DNA of 38,492 bases from assembly GCA_938084885.1 (NCBI GenBank), contig CALKGG010000025.1:1-38492 (forward strand), given 5' to 3'. The notes under the pieces are model-generated. The model was not told the DNA's origin and did no database searches. It saw only the letters and a list, made by a program, of their open reading frames with translations. Below are positions 16,196 through 23,313 of this stretch, piece by piece. The DNA is from an uncultured Acidimicrobiales bacterium. Its GTDB lineage: Bacteria > Actinomycetota > Acidimicrobiia > Acidimicrobiales > SHLQ01. The first letter of the stretch is position 1. Every line of letters starts with the position of its first letter. The position numbers and the translations under genes were made by a program.

Positions 16196-16732
16196 CTAGT
16201 TATCGTCGGTTGCCTCTTCGAGAATTTCTACGAGTTCAGCCTCTGCCAAGTCACGAGCCTTACCCCTCGTAATTGAATACCTGTCGTTTGTGTCATCGAG
16301 TATCGAGTGGAGTGAGCCAACATGCTCGGGACGATCTCGGAGCTTGTTTGCTTCAGTGTTCAAAATCGCTTCAGCTCGTGTGTGACCAACATCTGTCACG
16401 TTGACGAGGTGCAAGTGTCGAGTCTTTACCCAAGCGAGTGCCATTGCTCGATCGCCAGCATCGATTGCCTCTGCCATAACGGCGAGAGCTTGTGTGTCGA
16501 GATCCCGGACTCGGTCAGCACGTTCGGCCAACAGCTCCCGACGTCGGGAATTCAGCGCAGCCTTGAAGCCGGGGTGGTGGTTTCGCCAGAGGGAGATCGT
16601 TTGTCTGCTTACGTTGGCCGCTTCTGAAGCATTGAAAGTGGTCCCACCCGTGATCAGGACCTCGATTGCTAGGTCCTGTGCTGGAGTTGTTGTCAACAGC
16701 TCTAGTCGTCGGTTCTTGTCGGGTTCTGTCAT
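16196..16732 (-). CDS. HTH protein resembling phage terminase small subunits
   Basis: A 178-residue protein. The N-terminal part reads LAIEVLITGGTTFNASEAANVSRQTISLWRNHHPGFKAALNSRRREL, a helix-turn-helix followed by the '..HP.F..AL...R..LL...' segment typical of phBC6A51-type HTH and terminase small-subunit-like proteins. A helical stretch follows (QALAVMAEAIDAGDRAMALAWVKTRHLHLV), then a charged C-terminus. It probably binds DNA and could be a relic of a phage packaging gene or a regulator of this operon. No large terminase is present. ATG 16732 overlaps the stop of the preceding short frame (ATGA). Confidence 0.6.
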   Translation of the reverse strand: MTEPDKNRRLELLTTTPAQDLAIEVLITGGTTFNASEAANVSRQTISLWRNHHPGFKAALNSRRRELLAERADRVRDLDTQALAVMAEAIDAGDRAMALAWVKTRHLHLVNVTDVGHTRAEAILNTEANKLRDRPEHVGSLHSILDDTNDRYSITRGKARDLAEAELVEILEEATDDN

Positions 16733-16998
16733 CGCCTCTTCTCCAGTCCTAATCCACTTGGGGAGTCACTACCAAAGTCCGAACGCTCCTGATTTCGAGC
16801 TAAATCACTGGATCCAACAGCACGTTCAATGATTGGGGCAAGAGGTTCGATCGATTCCATCCATGACCAGACCTGGTTCCAATTCCAGATGATTGGGGGT
16901 GCGTATTGCGTCAGTCGCCTTGGCGACTTCCGCAAACCCGCCTTTTCGTCATCGGCTTCGCCTCGACAAAAACGCTCTAGCGGTTCCCTCACGCACAC
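16729..16998 (-). CDS. Short hypothetical frame across the element's right edge
   Basis: An 89-residue frame (ATG 16998; ATG 16860 would give 43 residues) that ends in an ATGA overlap with the HTH gene. Its middle (YAPPIIWNWNQ) is the antisense of the tRNA-like candidate attachment site, mirroring how the recombinase ends in APPTGFEP. The first 30 residues come from a palindromic repeat region and look unlike real protein. It may be a fortuitous frame or a short gene starting at 16860. Confidence 0.25.
   Translation of the reverse strand: MCVREPLERFCRGEADDEKAGLRKSPRRLTQYAPPIIWNWNQVWSWMESIEPLAPIIERAVGSSDLARNQERSDFGSDSPSGLGLEKRR
16893..16902. other. Candidate right attachment site (attR)
   Basis: TTGGGGGTGC repeats exactly the acceptor end of tRNA-Glu (11783-11792). 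The 20 bases before it (CTGGTTCCAATTCCAG) look like a decayed TPsi arm compared with GGGTTCGAATCCC in the tRNA. Serine integrases need only a short shared core, so the short identity is not disqualifying. Confidence 0.4.
16912..16933. repeat. Direct repeat copy 1 containing a 16-bp palindrome
   Basis: This 22-base sequence occurs identically at 16998-17019. Its core AGTCGCCTTGGCGACT is a perfect dyad with 7-bp arms around TT. Positions 16934-16997 between the copies show no convincing gene. Confidence 0.7.
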
Positions 16999-17019
16999 AG
17001 TCGCCTTGGCGACTTCCGC
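16998..17019. repeat. Direct repeat copy 2 containing the same palindrome
   Basis: Identical to 16912-16933 and located 6 bases past the stop of the DUF2017 gene. The hairpins could end transcription of the clpS operon or act as protein-binding sites at the element boundary. There is no T-tract. Confidence 0.7.
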
Positions 17020-17025
17020 TCCTGC

Positions 17026-17487
17026 TTATAGCGATCCGATTCTGGCCCTGGTGAGTTCTTCGAGCATGTGAGACAACACCTGGTAGATCACCTTTGCTTG
17101 CGCATCGGGATCGTCTTGGTCGATGTCGGACTCTTCCTCACCAACATCGAGTCGCGTGCCAAGGACGAGACGACATTGGTTGATCGTGCTCATCCAAAAG
17201 TCCGCCGTCTCGATACTTATCGACTCTGCGTCAAGCGTCGCCTGCACCTTGTCTATGCCGTCGAGACGTTGCATAAGCAGCTGATCGTGAACCATCTCGC
17301 GGTAGCCAGCCTCGAGCTCTTCGTCGTCGGGATAGGCCGTCGGATAGAGCCGTTTCACCTCGTCGACCTCGTCGAGAAGCAGAAGCTCTCGAAGTTCTTC
17401 GGTGACATGACGCAGCAATTCGCGAAGCGTGTCGTCGAGCCTGACGACGATCTCCCCGTTGCTCAACTTGAACATTCGCCTAAACAT
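17026..17487 (-). CDS. DUF2017 family protein
   Basis: A 153-residue protein, taken from ATG 17487 ([25 protein letters not shown]), which overlaps clpS by 8 bases; ATG 17499 and ATG 17475 are alternatives. The body has [45 protein letters not shown] and a C-terminal helix [20 protein letters not shown]. Actinobacterial DUF2017 proteins are commonly encoded directly after clpS, and this one fits in length and motif order. The function is unknown; the conserved pairing with the N-end-rule adaptor suggests a link to Clp proteolysis, which is inference. Confidence 0.82.
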   Translation of the reverse strand: MFRRMFKLSNGEIVVRLDDTLRELLRHVTEELRELLLLDEVDEVKRLYPTAYPDDEELEAGYREMVHDQLLMQRLDGIDKVQATLDAESISIETADFWMSTINQCRLVLGTRLDVGEEESDIDQDDPDAQAKVIYQVLSHMLEELTRARIGSL

Positions 17488-17821
17488 CAAACGAACCATC
17501 TTTTTGCATCGTTGCCCACAAGCCATGCTCATGGAGGCGAGCCACGTCGGCCTCGGCTTTCTCCTTCGGCCCGCTCGACACCACGGCACGACCCTTGTGG
17601 TGCACGTCAAGCATCAACTCGGTCGCCTTTGCTTCGCTATACCCAAACAACTTCTGCAACACGAACGTGACATAGGACATCAAGTTGATTGGATCGTTCC
17701 AGACAAGCACGACCCAGGGCATGTCCGGACGAACCTCGACACTGACATCAATGTCGGGTTCGGCAACTTCGAGAGGAGAGGTTGCTTTGAGAGGAGTAGT
17801 TGAGACAGGCATGGCGCTCAC
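17480..17821 (-). CDS. clpS: ATP-dependent Clp protease adaptor ClpS
   Basis: A 113-residue adaptor that delivers N-degron substrates to ClpAP or ClpCP. The ClpS core runs from about residue 32: [37 protein letters not shown], then [36 protein letters not shown]. The WNDP/N...M..V motif and the histidine-containing VHHKG motif that line the N-degron pocket are present. The N-terminal 30 residues are a flexible extension. The start is GTG 17821, or ATG 17812 three codons later. It lies 22 bases after ctaA on the same strand and overlaps DUF2017. Confidence 0.93.
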   Translation of the reverse strand: MSAMPVSTTPLKATSPLEVAEPDIDVSVEVRPDMPWVVLVWNDPINLMSYVTFVLQKLFGYSEAKATELMLDVHHKGRAVVSSGPKEKAEADVARLHEHGLWATMQKDGSFDV

Positions 17822-17843
17822 GGAGTTCGAGGTGGCGTCCTTT

Positions 17844-18863
17844 TCAGGAGACCAGTTCGGAGGTCGGGCTAGTCGTCACGCCATCGGCGAGCGGATCAGC
17901 CGCAACCATTGCGTACCAGGTAACCGCGGTCCACAAGAGGACCGAGCCCGCAATGTGCACCGCCACCAGGCCGACGGGCACGCCGATGCCGTACTGGATA
18001 TAGCCAATCGCTCCCTGAATAAGCGCCAACGTTCCAATGCGGCCGAACCACACCTGATCGAGCATCGACCACGACGAATTACCCGTGGCACTCCGGGCCT
18101 TCCACATGCCCACGACGATCAGCACCACGAGCACCCAGCCAAGAATTGAGTGGATGCGGCTGATCTCACGAATGTCGAAGCCCAAGCGGGGGATGGGCTC
18201 ACCCGATGCCTCGCTGCCAGTGTGCGGGCCAGAACCGGTGACGAACGTGCCGACCACGATGACCGCCGTTGCCGACAGAAACAGCGCTCGCGAGAGAAGG
18301 CGACGTTTCAGCTCACGTGCAGATTGCGCAGGCGGACGGGCGCCAGCCTGACGAGGATGGCGGGCCCGATAGTCCATCATCACCCCCAGCCAAATCAGGA
18401 CGATCGAAAGCAAGAAGTGGCCAATGACGACCCTGGGGTCGAGCTCGGTGCGGGTCACCAACATGCCGAGCAGCACTTGCCCGATGAAACCAAAGACCAT
18501 GGCGTAGACAAGACCCAACAAATCGCGGCGATCACGGCGGGCGCCGACCCACGCGGCGATCACGGGAATGATCGCAAGACCAGAGATCATCCGGTTGCCG
18601 AACTCGACCGCCGAGTGGAAGCCCGGAGCTTCGAGCTCGGTGTTCACCGAACAGGTGGGCCAGTCGGTGCAGCCCAAGCCCGAACCAGTCAATCGAACCG
18701 CAGCTCCGGTGACGGTGATGGCCATCAACCACACGAGCGCGAAGCGAGTCCAGAAGCTGAGCTGCTTACCCCAGACGATTACGTGGGGCGCGCCCGTTGC
18801 TGCTCGCTCGGAACGGTCATCCTCGAAGCCGGCGTTCTTACCGGGAGTCAAGAATTTCGACAT
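17844..18863 (-). CDS. ctaA: Heme A synthase (COX15/CtaA)
   Basis: A 339-residue polytopic membrane protein that oxidises heme O to heme A for the terminal oxidase. It has eight hydrophobic segments in two four-helix halves. The first half has [20 protein letters not shown] with the conserved cysteines of the extracellular loop, then EFGNRMISG and VVIGHFLLS. The second has VTGSGPHTG with RIHSILG and [11 protein letters not shown], which provide the paired heme-binding histidines. ATG 18863 fits a leaderless promoter (TATCGT six bases upstream on the minus strand). It is divergent from ctaB, whose product supplies its substrate. Confidence 0.93.
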   Translation of the reverse strand: MSKFLTPGKNAGFEDDRSERAATGAPHVIVWGKQLSFWTRFALVWLMAITVTGAAVRLTGSGLGCTDWPTCSVNTELEAPGFHSAVEFGNRMISGLAIIPVIAAWVGARRDRRDLLGLVYAMVFGFIGQVLLGMLVTRTELDPRVVIGHFLLSIVLIWLGVMMDYRARHPRQAGARPPAQSARELKRRLLSRALFLSATAVIVVGTFVTGSGPHTGSEASGEPIPRLGFDIREISRIHSILGWVLVVLIVVGMWKARSATGNSSWSMLDQVWFGRIGTLALIQGAIGYIQYGIGVPVGLVAVHIAGSVLLWTAVTWYAMVAADPLADGVTTSPTSELVS

Positions 18864-18925
18864 GTGACAACGATACGCCCGATGGCGTTGGCATAAACAA
18901 CGGAACCGGCCGTAACCTGTCGAAC
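18864..18925. promoter_or_regulatory. Divergent leaderless promoters of ctaA and ctaB
   Basis: On the plus strand TAACCT (18913-18918) sits 7 bases before the ctaB GTG. On the minus strand TATCGT sits 6 bases before the ctaA ATG. Both fit TANNNT -10 boxes with transcription starting at or next to the start codon. The 62-base gap suggests coordinated expression of the two heme A genes. Confidence 0.55.
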
Positions 18926-19825
18926 GTGACAACTGTTGCGCCCGTGGCGTCCTCTCGTTCAACGCTTGCGGCCTATGTTGCGCTCACCAAGCCTCGAATC
19001 ATCGAACTTTTGCTGATTACTACAGTGCCAACGATGATCGTCGCTGAGCGCGGATGGCCCAGCGTATGGCTCATGGTCGCGACCGTGATCGGCGGCACGT
19101 TCGCCGCTGGTGGAGCGAATTCGGTCAACATGTACGTCGATCGAGACATCGACAAGATCATGAACCGAACCAAGGGTCGCCCACTTGCAACCGGCGAGAT
19201 CGAACCACGGAATGCACTGATCTTCTCGGTTGCGTTGCTCGTAATTGCGTTTGTGTGGCTCACCGCCTTCGTCAACGTGCTCTCGGCAGTGTTCGCCCTG
19301 TCCGCAGCGGCCTTCTACATCTTTGTGTACACGCTCTGGCTGAAGCGCACCTCCACCCAAAACATCGTGATTGGCGGAGCAGCCGGATGCATGCCGGTGC
19401 TCGTTGGATGGGCTGCGGTCACCAACACTGTTGCATGGGAACCAATCGTTCTCTTCGGCATCATCTTCTTGTGGACGCCACCACACTTTTGGGCGCTCGC
19501 TGTGAAGTACAAAGAGGACTACTCGGCTGCCAATGTGCCAATGCTGCCGTCGGTTGCCACGCTCGAGAACACCTCAAAGCAGATCTTGGCCTACACCCTT
19601 GCGGTGTGGGCATTGTCCATTGCCTTCACGCCGATCGCGTCGATGGGTTGGATCTACACCTCGGTTGCGGTCATTGCCGGAGCGATCTTTACGCTCTACG
19701 CCGTGCAACTGCTCCGGGACCCAACCCCGAAGCGGGCAATGAAGGTCTTCACCTTCTCGATCACTTACCTTTCGGTGCTTTTCATTGCGATGGGTGTCGA
19801 CTCGCTCGTCATCCCAGTCGCCTAA
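18926..19825 (+). CDS. ctaB: Protoheme IX farnesyltransferase (heme O synthase)
   Basis: A 299-residue membrane enzyme of the UbiA family that adds farnesyl to heme B to give heme O. It starts at GTG 18926. The first aspartate-rich motif is NSVNMYVDRDIDKIMNRTKGRPLATG (~65-90), matching N.y.D.diD..M.RT..RPL. KTKPRIIELLLITTVPTM-type sequence at the N-terminus and FLWTPPHFWALAVKYKEDY (~195-213) are classic CyoE/CtaB signatures. Eight or nine membrane segments are visible. It is divergent from ctaA and lies upstream of the oxidase genes. Confidence 0.95.
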   Translation: MTTVAPVASSRSTLAAYVALTKPRIIELLLITTVPTMIVAERGWPSVWLMVATVIGGTFAAGGANSVNMYVDRDIDKIMNRTKGRPLATGEIEPRNALIFSVALLVIAFVWLTAFVNVLSAVFALSAAAFYIFVYTLWLKRTSTQNIVIGGAAGCMPVLVGWAAVTNTVAWEPIVLFGIIFLWTPPHFWALAVKYKEDYSAANVPMLPSVATLENTSKQILAYTLAVWALSIAFTPIASMGWIYTSVAVIAGAIFTLYAVQLLRDPTPKRAMKVFTFSITYLSVLFIAMGVDSLVIPVA

Positions 19826-20095
19826 GTTCGGGATTCTCGGTCGCGTCTCGCGCGAGAAGTGGTCGAAACACGCGCGGAAAGCGTGTATCCGTGGACAGAA
19901 TTGCGGTTCGACGAACACGATCGACAGGCGCTTCAGACGTGTGACGTCGGTCTCCCGTCTGGACGTTGGTTAGAGAACCGCGCGAGAACTATTGTCTGAA
20001 TCGGAATAAAGCGCCGGTCGAAGCAAAAATTCCCGTAACATTCGGGGGTCCCTTTGGTCGGTGCGCGACCACACGTTCAAGGTGAATCTTTCTCG
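19826..20095. promoter_or_regulatory. Intergenic region before the oxidase-like operon
   Basis: These 270 bases hold no credible gene. A 12-bp palindrome TCTCGCGCGAGA (19845-19856) lies 20 bases past the ctaB stop and could help end transcription. TAACAT (20036-20041) fits a -10 box 55 bases before the ATG at 20096, and AAGGTG at about 20079-20084 is a modest ribosome-binding site. No -35 is convincing. Confidence 0.35.
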
Positions 20096-21787
20096 ATGAC
20101 AGCAACCGAAACGGCCGTAGAGGCACACGAAGACATCGGCGAATCCCAAGAGGCGGAGACGGCGGTCGCAACCGGTGACGGTCTCTACCGCCTCATTGCA
20201 TCGAACGACCACAAAGACGTCGGTCGCATGTGGATTGCCATGTCGCTCCTTTTCTTTGTGGCGCTCGCTGCACTTGGTGTTGTCAACAACATCGAACGCA
20301 TCTCCGCCGACCCACAAATTTGGGGCAGCATCAGTCGGGCGTTCCAAAGCTGGGTGCTGTTCCGAACCGGCATCATCTTCATGGTGGTCGTGCCGATGTT
20401 CATCGGACTCGCCACCGTCATCAGCCCGTTGCAGGTCGGCTCGGCAGCTATTGCGTTTCCTCGACTCGCCGCCGCCTCGTTCTGGGGATGGCTCTTCGCG
20501 TCGATCGTCCACGTTGTCTCCTTCCTTGCCGACGGTGGTCTTGGGCCAGCACAAACCACGAGCCAACAGTCGACGCTGCTCACCATGACGTCGCTCAGCT
20601 TCATGATCATTGCGCTACTCGGGGCTTCGGTATCGATCGCAACGACGATCGTGGCGCTGCGACCAACCGGAATGACGCTCATCGAGGTCCCCGCCTTCTC
20701 ATGGTCGATGCTCGTTGCGACCTCGATCTGGCTGCTTTCACTACCGGTCCTGATCTCGAACATGATCATTGCCTACGTCGACCTTCAAGGCCGTCCCTTC
20801 ATCGACCTCGGCGACCCCGACCTTCTGTGGCCCCGACTCGAATGGGCATGGTCACAACCACAGGTCTTCGCCTACGCCATTCCCGTCCTTGGCATCCTCG
20901 CCGACATCCTTCCGGTCCAAACCAAGAGTCGCCAGGCTGGACGTCCGGTCCTCTTGGGCCTGATTGGTGTCTTCGGCGTACTGTCGTTTGGTGCATGGGC
21001 ACAGAGCTTCTGGTCCAAGGGCGCCGATCCGGCCTTTGTCGACGGCAACTTCATCTACGAAGAACTGCTCTACATCCTCTTTGGCCTACTCATCTTCCTC
21101 CCCGCCTTCGGTGCCTTTAGCGGCGCAATGGATCAGATTCGACGTGGCTCTGCTCCAAAGCCAGGCGGTGCATTGACAGGAGCGGTGATGGGCGCCCTCA
21201 TCTTGCTCGCAGCAACCATTGCAGGCGAGGTGCGAGTGCTCGCTGGCCTTCTCGAACTCATCGGGGTCGATCCGAGCTGGAGCGCTCTCGAATCTGACGG
21301 CGTCCTGCTGTCGTCATCGACCGGAATCCTTGTTCTGGTCGTCGCCTCGGCAATGGCCTCCTCGATTGGTGCGCTCGTGCACTGGGCCCCCAAGATCTTC
21401 GGCGGGTTCGCTGTTGAACCACTCGCTGTCCTAGGCGCACTCGCCATCTTTGCTGGCGGTTTGGCTGCCGGGCTTGGCAACCTCGTCTCTGCCTTCGATG
21501 GCCAGGCCGACGACATCCGATTCGTCGACGAGGTCGACGGTCTCATCGGCACCATGAACGTCGTGTCCACCGCGGGTCTTGCACTGATGGCTGCAGGCGC
21601 GCTCGCCACCATTGGTTCGGTCCTTGCCGCTATCACCAGCAAGGAAACACTTTCCGACGATCCATGGGGCGGACACACACTCGAATGGGCAGCGCCCTCC
21701 CCACCACCTGTTGGCAACTTTGTCGAACCGGTTGGCGTGGTCCGCTCGCCTGAACCAATGCTCGACGAGATCGGGGAGGTCAACTGA
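20096..21787 (+). CDS. Heme-copper oxidase subunit I-like protein lacking all metal ligands
   Basis: A 563-residue protein with about twelve to fourteen membrane segments that can be aligned by eye with CtaD (24645-26690). Shared landmarks include VVPM....V.SPLQVGS..IAFPRLAAASFW, RPTGMTLIEVP.F.W, EWAWSQPQVFAYAIPVLGI and HWAPKIFGG. At each ligand position the residue is changed: low-spin heme His to F89, CuB HPEVY to QPQVF (Q254, F258), the HH pair to QS (303-304), and HFH to GIL (410-412). The D-channel aspartate in GARDVAFPR is replaced (SAAIAFPR). It therefore should not bind heme a, heme a3 or CuB by the known scheme. The frame is intact and starts an operon with a subunit III-like gene. 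A structural or regulatory membrane partner is inferred. Confidence 0.8.
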   Translation: MTATETAVEAHEDIGESQEAETAVATGDGLYRLIASNDHKDVGRMWIAMSLLFFVALAALGVVNNIERISADPQIWGSISRAFQSWVLFRTGIIFMVVVPMFIGLATVISPLQVGSAAIAFPRLAAASFWGWLFASIVHVVSFLADGGLGPAQTTSQQSTLLTMTSLSFMIIALLGASVSIATTIVALRPTGMTLIEVPAFSWSMLVATSIWLLSLPVLISNMIIAYVDLQGRPFIDLGDPDLLWPRLEWAWSQPQVFAYAIPVLGILADILPVQTKSRQAGRPVLLGLIGVFGVLSFGAWAQSFWSKGADPAFVDGNFIYEELLYILFGLLIFLPAFGAFSGAMDQIRRGSAPKPGGALTGAVMGALILLAATIAGEVRVLAGLLELIGVDPSWSALESDGVLLSSSTGILVLVVASAMASSIGALVHWAPKIFGGFAVEPLAVLGALAIFAGGLAAGLGNLVSAFDGQADDIRFVDEVDGLIGTMNVVSTAGLALMAAGALATIGSVLAAITSKETLSDDPWGGHTLEWAAPSPPPVGNFVEPVGVVRSPEPMLDEIGEVN

Positions 21788-22398
21788 TGGCCGGACAAGC
21801 AGTCACTGCACCGCCAGCAGCAGAACTGTCACGCAATCGAACCCTCGTCGTAGGCACCGCGTTTGTGTCTGCAGCGGTGATCATGTTGTTCGTTGGCCTG
21901 TTCAGCGTCTACATCTCGATCCGTCAGAACAACGAGCTCAAGATCGAAAGCCTCCTCGGCGGCAATCTGTGGTTCCCCGAGGGCGCCGTGCAAATCGCCC
22001 CGGGCACGATGATGATGTTCACCACGTGGATCTCGGTCATGACAATCTCGTGGGCTGTCCAGGCATTCCGCAACGACGATCGACGCAACGCCTATGCGGC
22101 GCTTACGCTCACGATGTTGATGGGTGCCGCGGTCATCAATCAAATGGCCTTTGCCATTGGCGACTTCGGCCTTCCCGTCGACCGGTCAACCCCTGCAACG
22201 TTGCTCTTCACGCTCTACGGCAGCTACATCATTCTGCTTGGCGCAGCGATTGCCTTCGTCTTCCTCATGTTCATGCGAGCGCTCGCAGGACAGTTCAACT
22301 CAAAGAACGCTGACGGCATCGAAGCCGCCGCAATCTTCTGGTACGCAACGGTGATTTTGTACCACCCAATCTGGTACCTCATCACCATTACGAAGTGA
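21787..22398 (+). CDS. Cytochrome oxidase subunit III-like membrane protein
   Basis: A 203-residue protein with five membrane segments, starting at ATG 21787 in overlap with the previous stop (TGATG). Size, topology and spacing resemble subunit III. WAVQAFRNDDRRNAYAALTLTMLMGAAVINQ parallels the loop-plus-helix region LSAVKRGDERNGRIWLLTTAFLGMVFIGGQ of the true CtaE downstream. GIEAAAIFWYATVILYHPIWYL parallels AVELVGLYWHFVDIVWVIIF. The motif positions are kept but the conserved residues differ: the YE glutamate, FHGxHV and WHFVD of CtaE are absent. It is best viewed as the partner of the ligand-less subunit I-like protein. The relationship is inferred from alignment by eye and context. Confidence 0.65.
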   Translation: MAGQAVTAPPAAELSRNRTLVVGTAFVSAAVIMLFVGLFSVYISIRQNNELKIESLLGGNLWFPEGAVQIAPGTMMMFTTWISVMTISWAVQAFRNDDRRNAYAALTLTMLMGAAVINQMAFAIGDFGLPVDRSTPATLLFTLYGSYIILLGAAIAFVFLMFMRALAGQFNSKNADGIEAAAIFWYATVILYHPIWYLITITK

Positions 22399-22405
22399 GC
22401 CTGAC

Positions 22406-23215
22406 ATGATCCCAACAGGACTAAAGCTCTACGCCGGCATCGCCGTCGCTGCTCTCACCGCCGCCGCCATTGGTGGCTATACGAGCGGTGGCACCGTCGT
22501 TGGCCCCATCAGCGCTGGTTACAAGGGCGGCATTGGCGACTACGTCAGCTACGTCGTGCTCGTGGGCGTCGCCTTCGTGTCGATCATCGTCGGCGGACTG
22601 CTCACCGTGTTCCGCGATGCCGACGCCACTGCGGTTGCGGCCTCGATGGGTCGTGCGGTTGCCCCCGTTGGTCAGCGCCCGGTCGCCGCATCGATCTGGC
22701 CAATGGTCGCCGGAATTGGTGTCACCTTCCTCGCTGTTGGCATTGCGGTCAACGCCGCCATCACCGGCGTTGGCCTGGTCGTGCTCGCAATCGTCGCATT
22801 CGAATGGACGATGACTGCTTGGGCCGACCGCGCAACGGGCGACCCCAAAGCCAACGAGGCGCTCCGCAGCCAGATCATGGGCCCATTCGAAATTCCGCTC
22901 CTCGGTCTTATGGCCGCAGGCGTCGTCGTGATTGCGGTGAGCCGCATCCTGCTCGCCACATCCGAGCTTGGAGCAGTCGTTGTCGGCGGCGTCGTATCGG
23001 TCATTATTCTCGGCATTGGCATTTTCGCAGCTCAGGGGCCAACAGTTTCTAAGAATGTCCTCACGAGCGTCGCTGGTGTGGTGCTCGCTGGCATCCTCAT
23101 CGGTGGCGTTTGGGGTGCAGTGTCTGGCACACGCGTCATCGAAGAACATCGTGGAGAAGAGGAAGCTCACGAAGAGGAAGCGTCAGGCGAAGAGGCTGTT
23201 GAGGCCGAATCGTGA
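22406..23215 (+). CDS. Polytopic membrane protein, third gene of the oxidase-like operon
   Basis: A 269-residue protein with about seven hydrophobic segments and a highly charged C-terminal tail (EEHRGEEEAHEEEASGEEAVEAE). It starts 7 bases after the subunit III-like gene. Residues ~65-85 form a loop TVFRDADATAVAASMGRAVAP, and a second loop is WADRATGDPKANEALRSQIMGPFEIP. I do not recognise a family. Its position suggests a small-subunit or assembly role in the same complex as the two preceding proteins. The acidic tail probably faces the cytoplasm or periplasm as a docking surface; this is inference. Confidence 0.65.
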   Translation: MIPTGLKLYAGIAVAALTAAAIGGYTSGGTVVGPISAGYKGGIGDYVSYVVLVGVAFVSIIVGGLLTVFRDADATAVAASMGRAVAPVGQRPVAASIWPMVAGIGVTFLAVGIAVNAAITGVGLVVLAIVAFEWTMTAWADRATGDPKANEALRSQIMGPFEIPLLGLMAAGVVVIAVSRILLATSELGAVVVGGVVSVIILGIGIFAAQGPTVSKNVLTSVAGVVLAGILIGGVWGAVSGTRVIEEHRGEEEAHEEEASGEEAVEAES

Positions 23216-23313
23216 GCTTCTCTGAGCACGCCTCCGAACCAAAGTCCCGACTACGCTTGGGAAAAGTTTCACAAAGTATTCGTTTACCTCGATTTGTGCC
23301 GAAGGAAAGCTTG

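Larger units (their letters stand above)
11783..16902. mobile_element. Small integrative element inserted at the tRNA-Glu 3' end
   Basis: The left boundary is the tRNA 3' end, where the recombinase reading frame enters the tRNA. The right boundary is a candidate only: a 10-base copy of the tRNA end (TTGGGGGTGC) at 16893-16902, just before conserved chromosomal genes (DUF2017, clpS, ctaA) resume. About 5.1 kb lies between. All genes inside point leftward: recombinase, small accessory ORF, MerR-like regulator and four or five mostly unknown proteins. No replication, conjugation or phage structural genes are seen, so it is a cargo-type element, satellite or decayed prophage. Confidence 0.65.

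Noticed and set aside
16912..17019. Two palindromic repeats as a CRISPR array
   Set aside because: There are only two units, each internally palindromic, with one 64-base gap and no cas genes.
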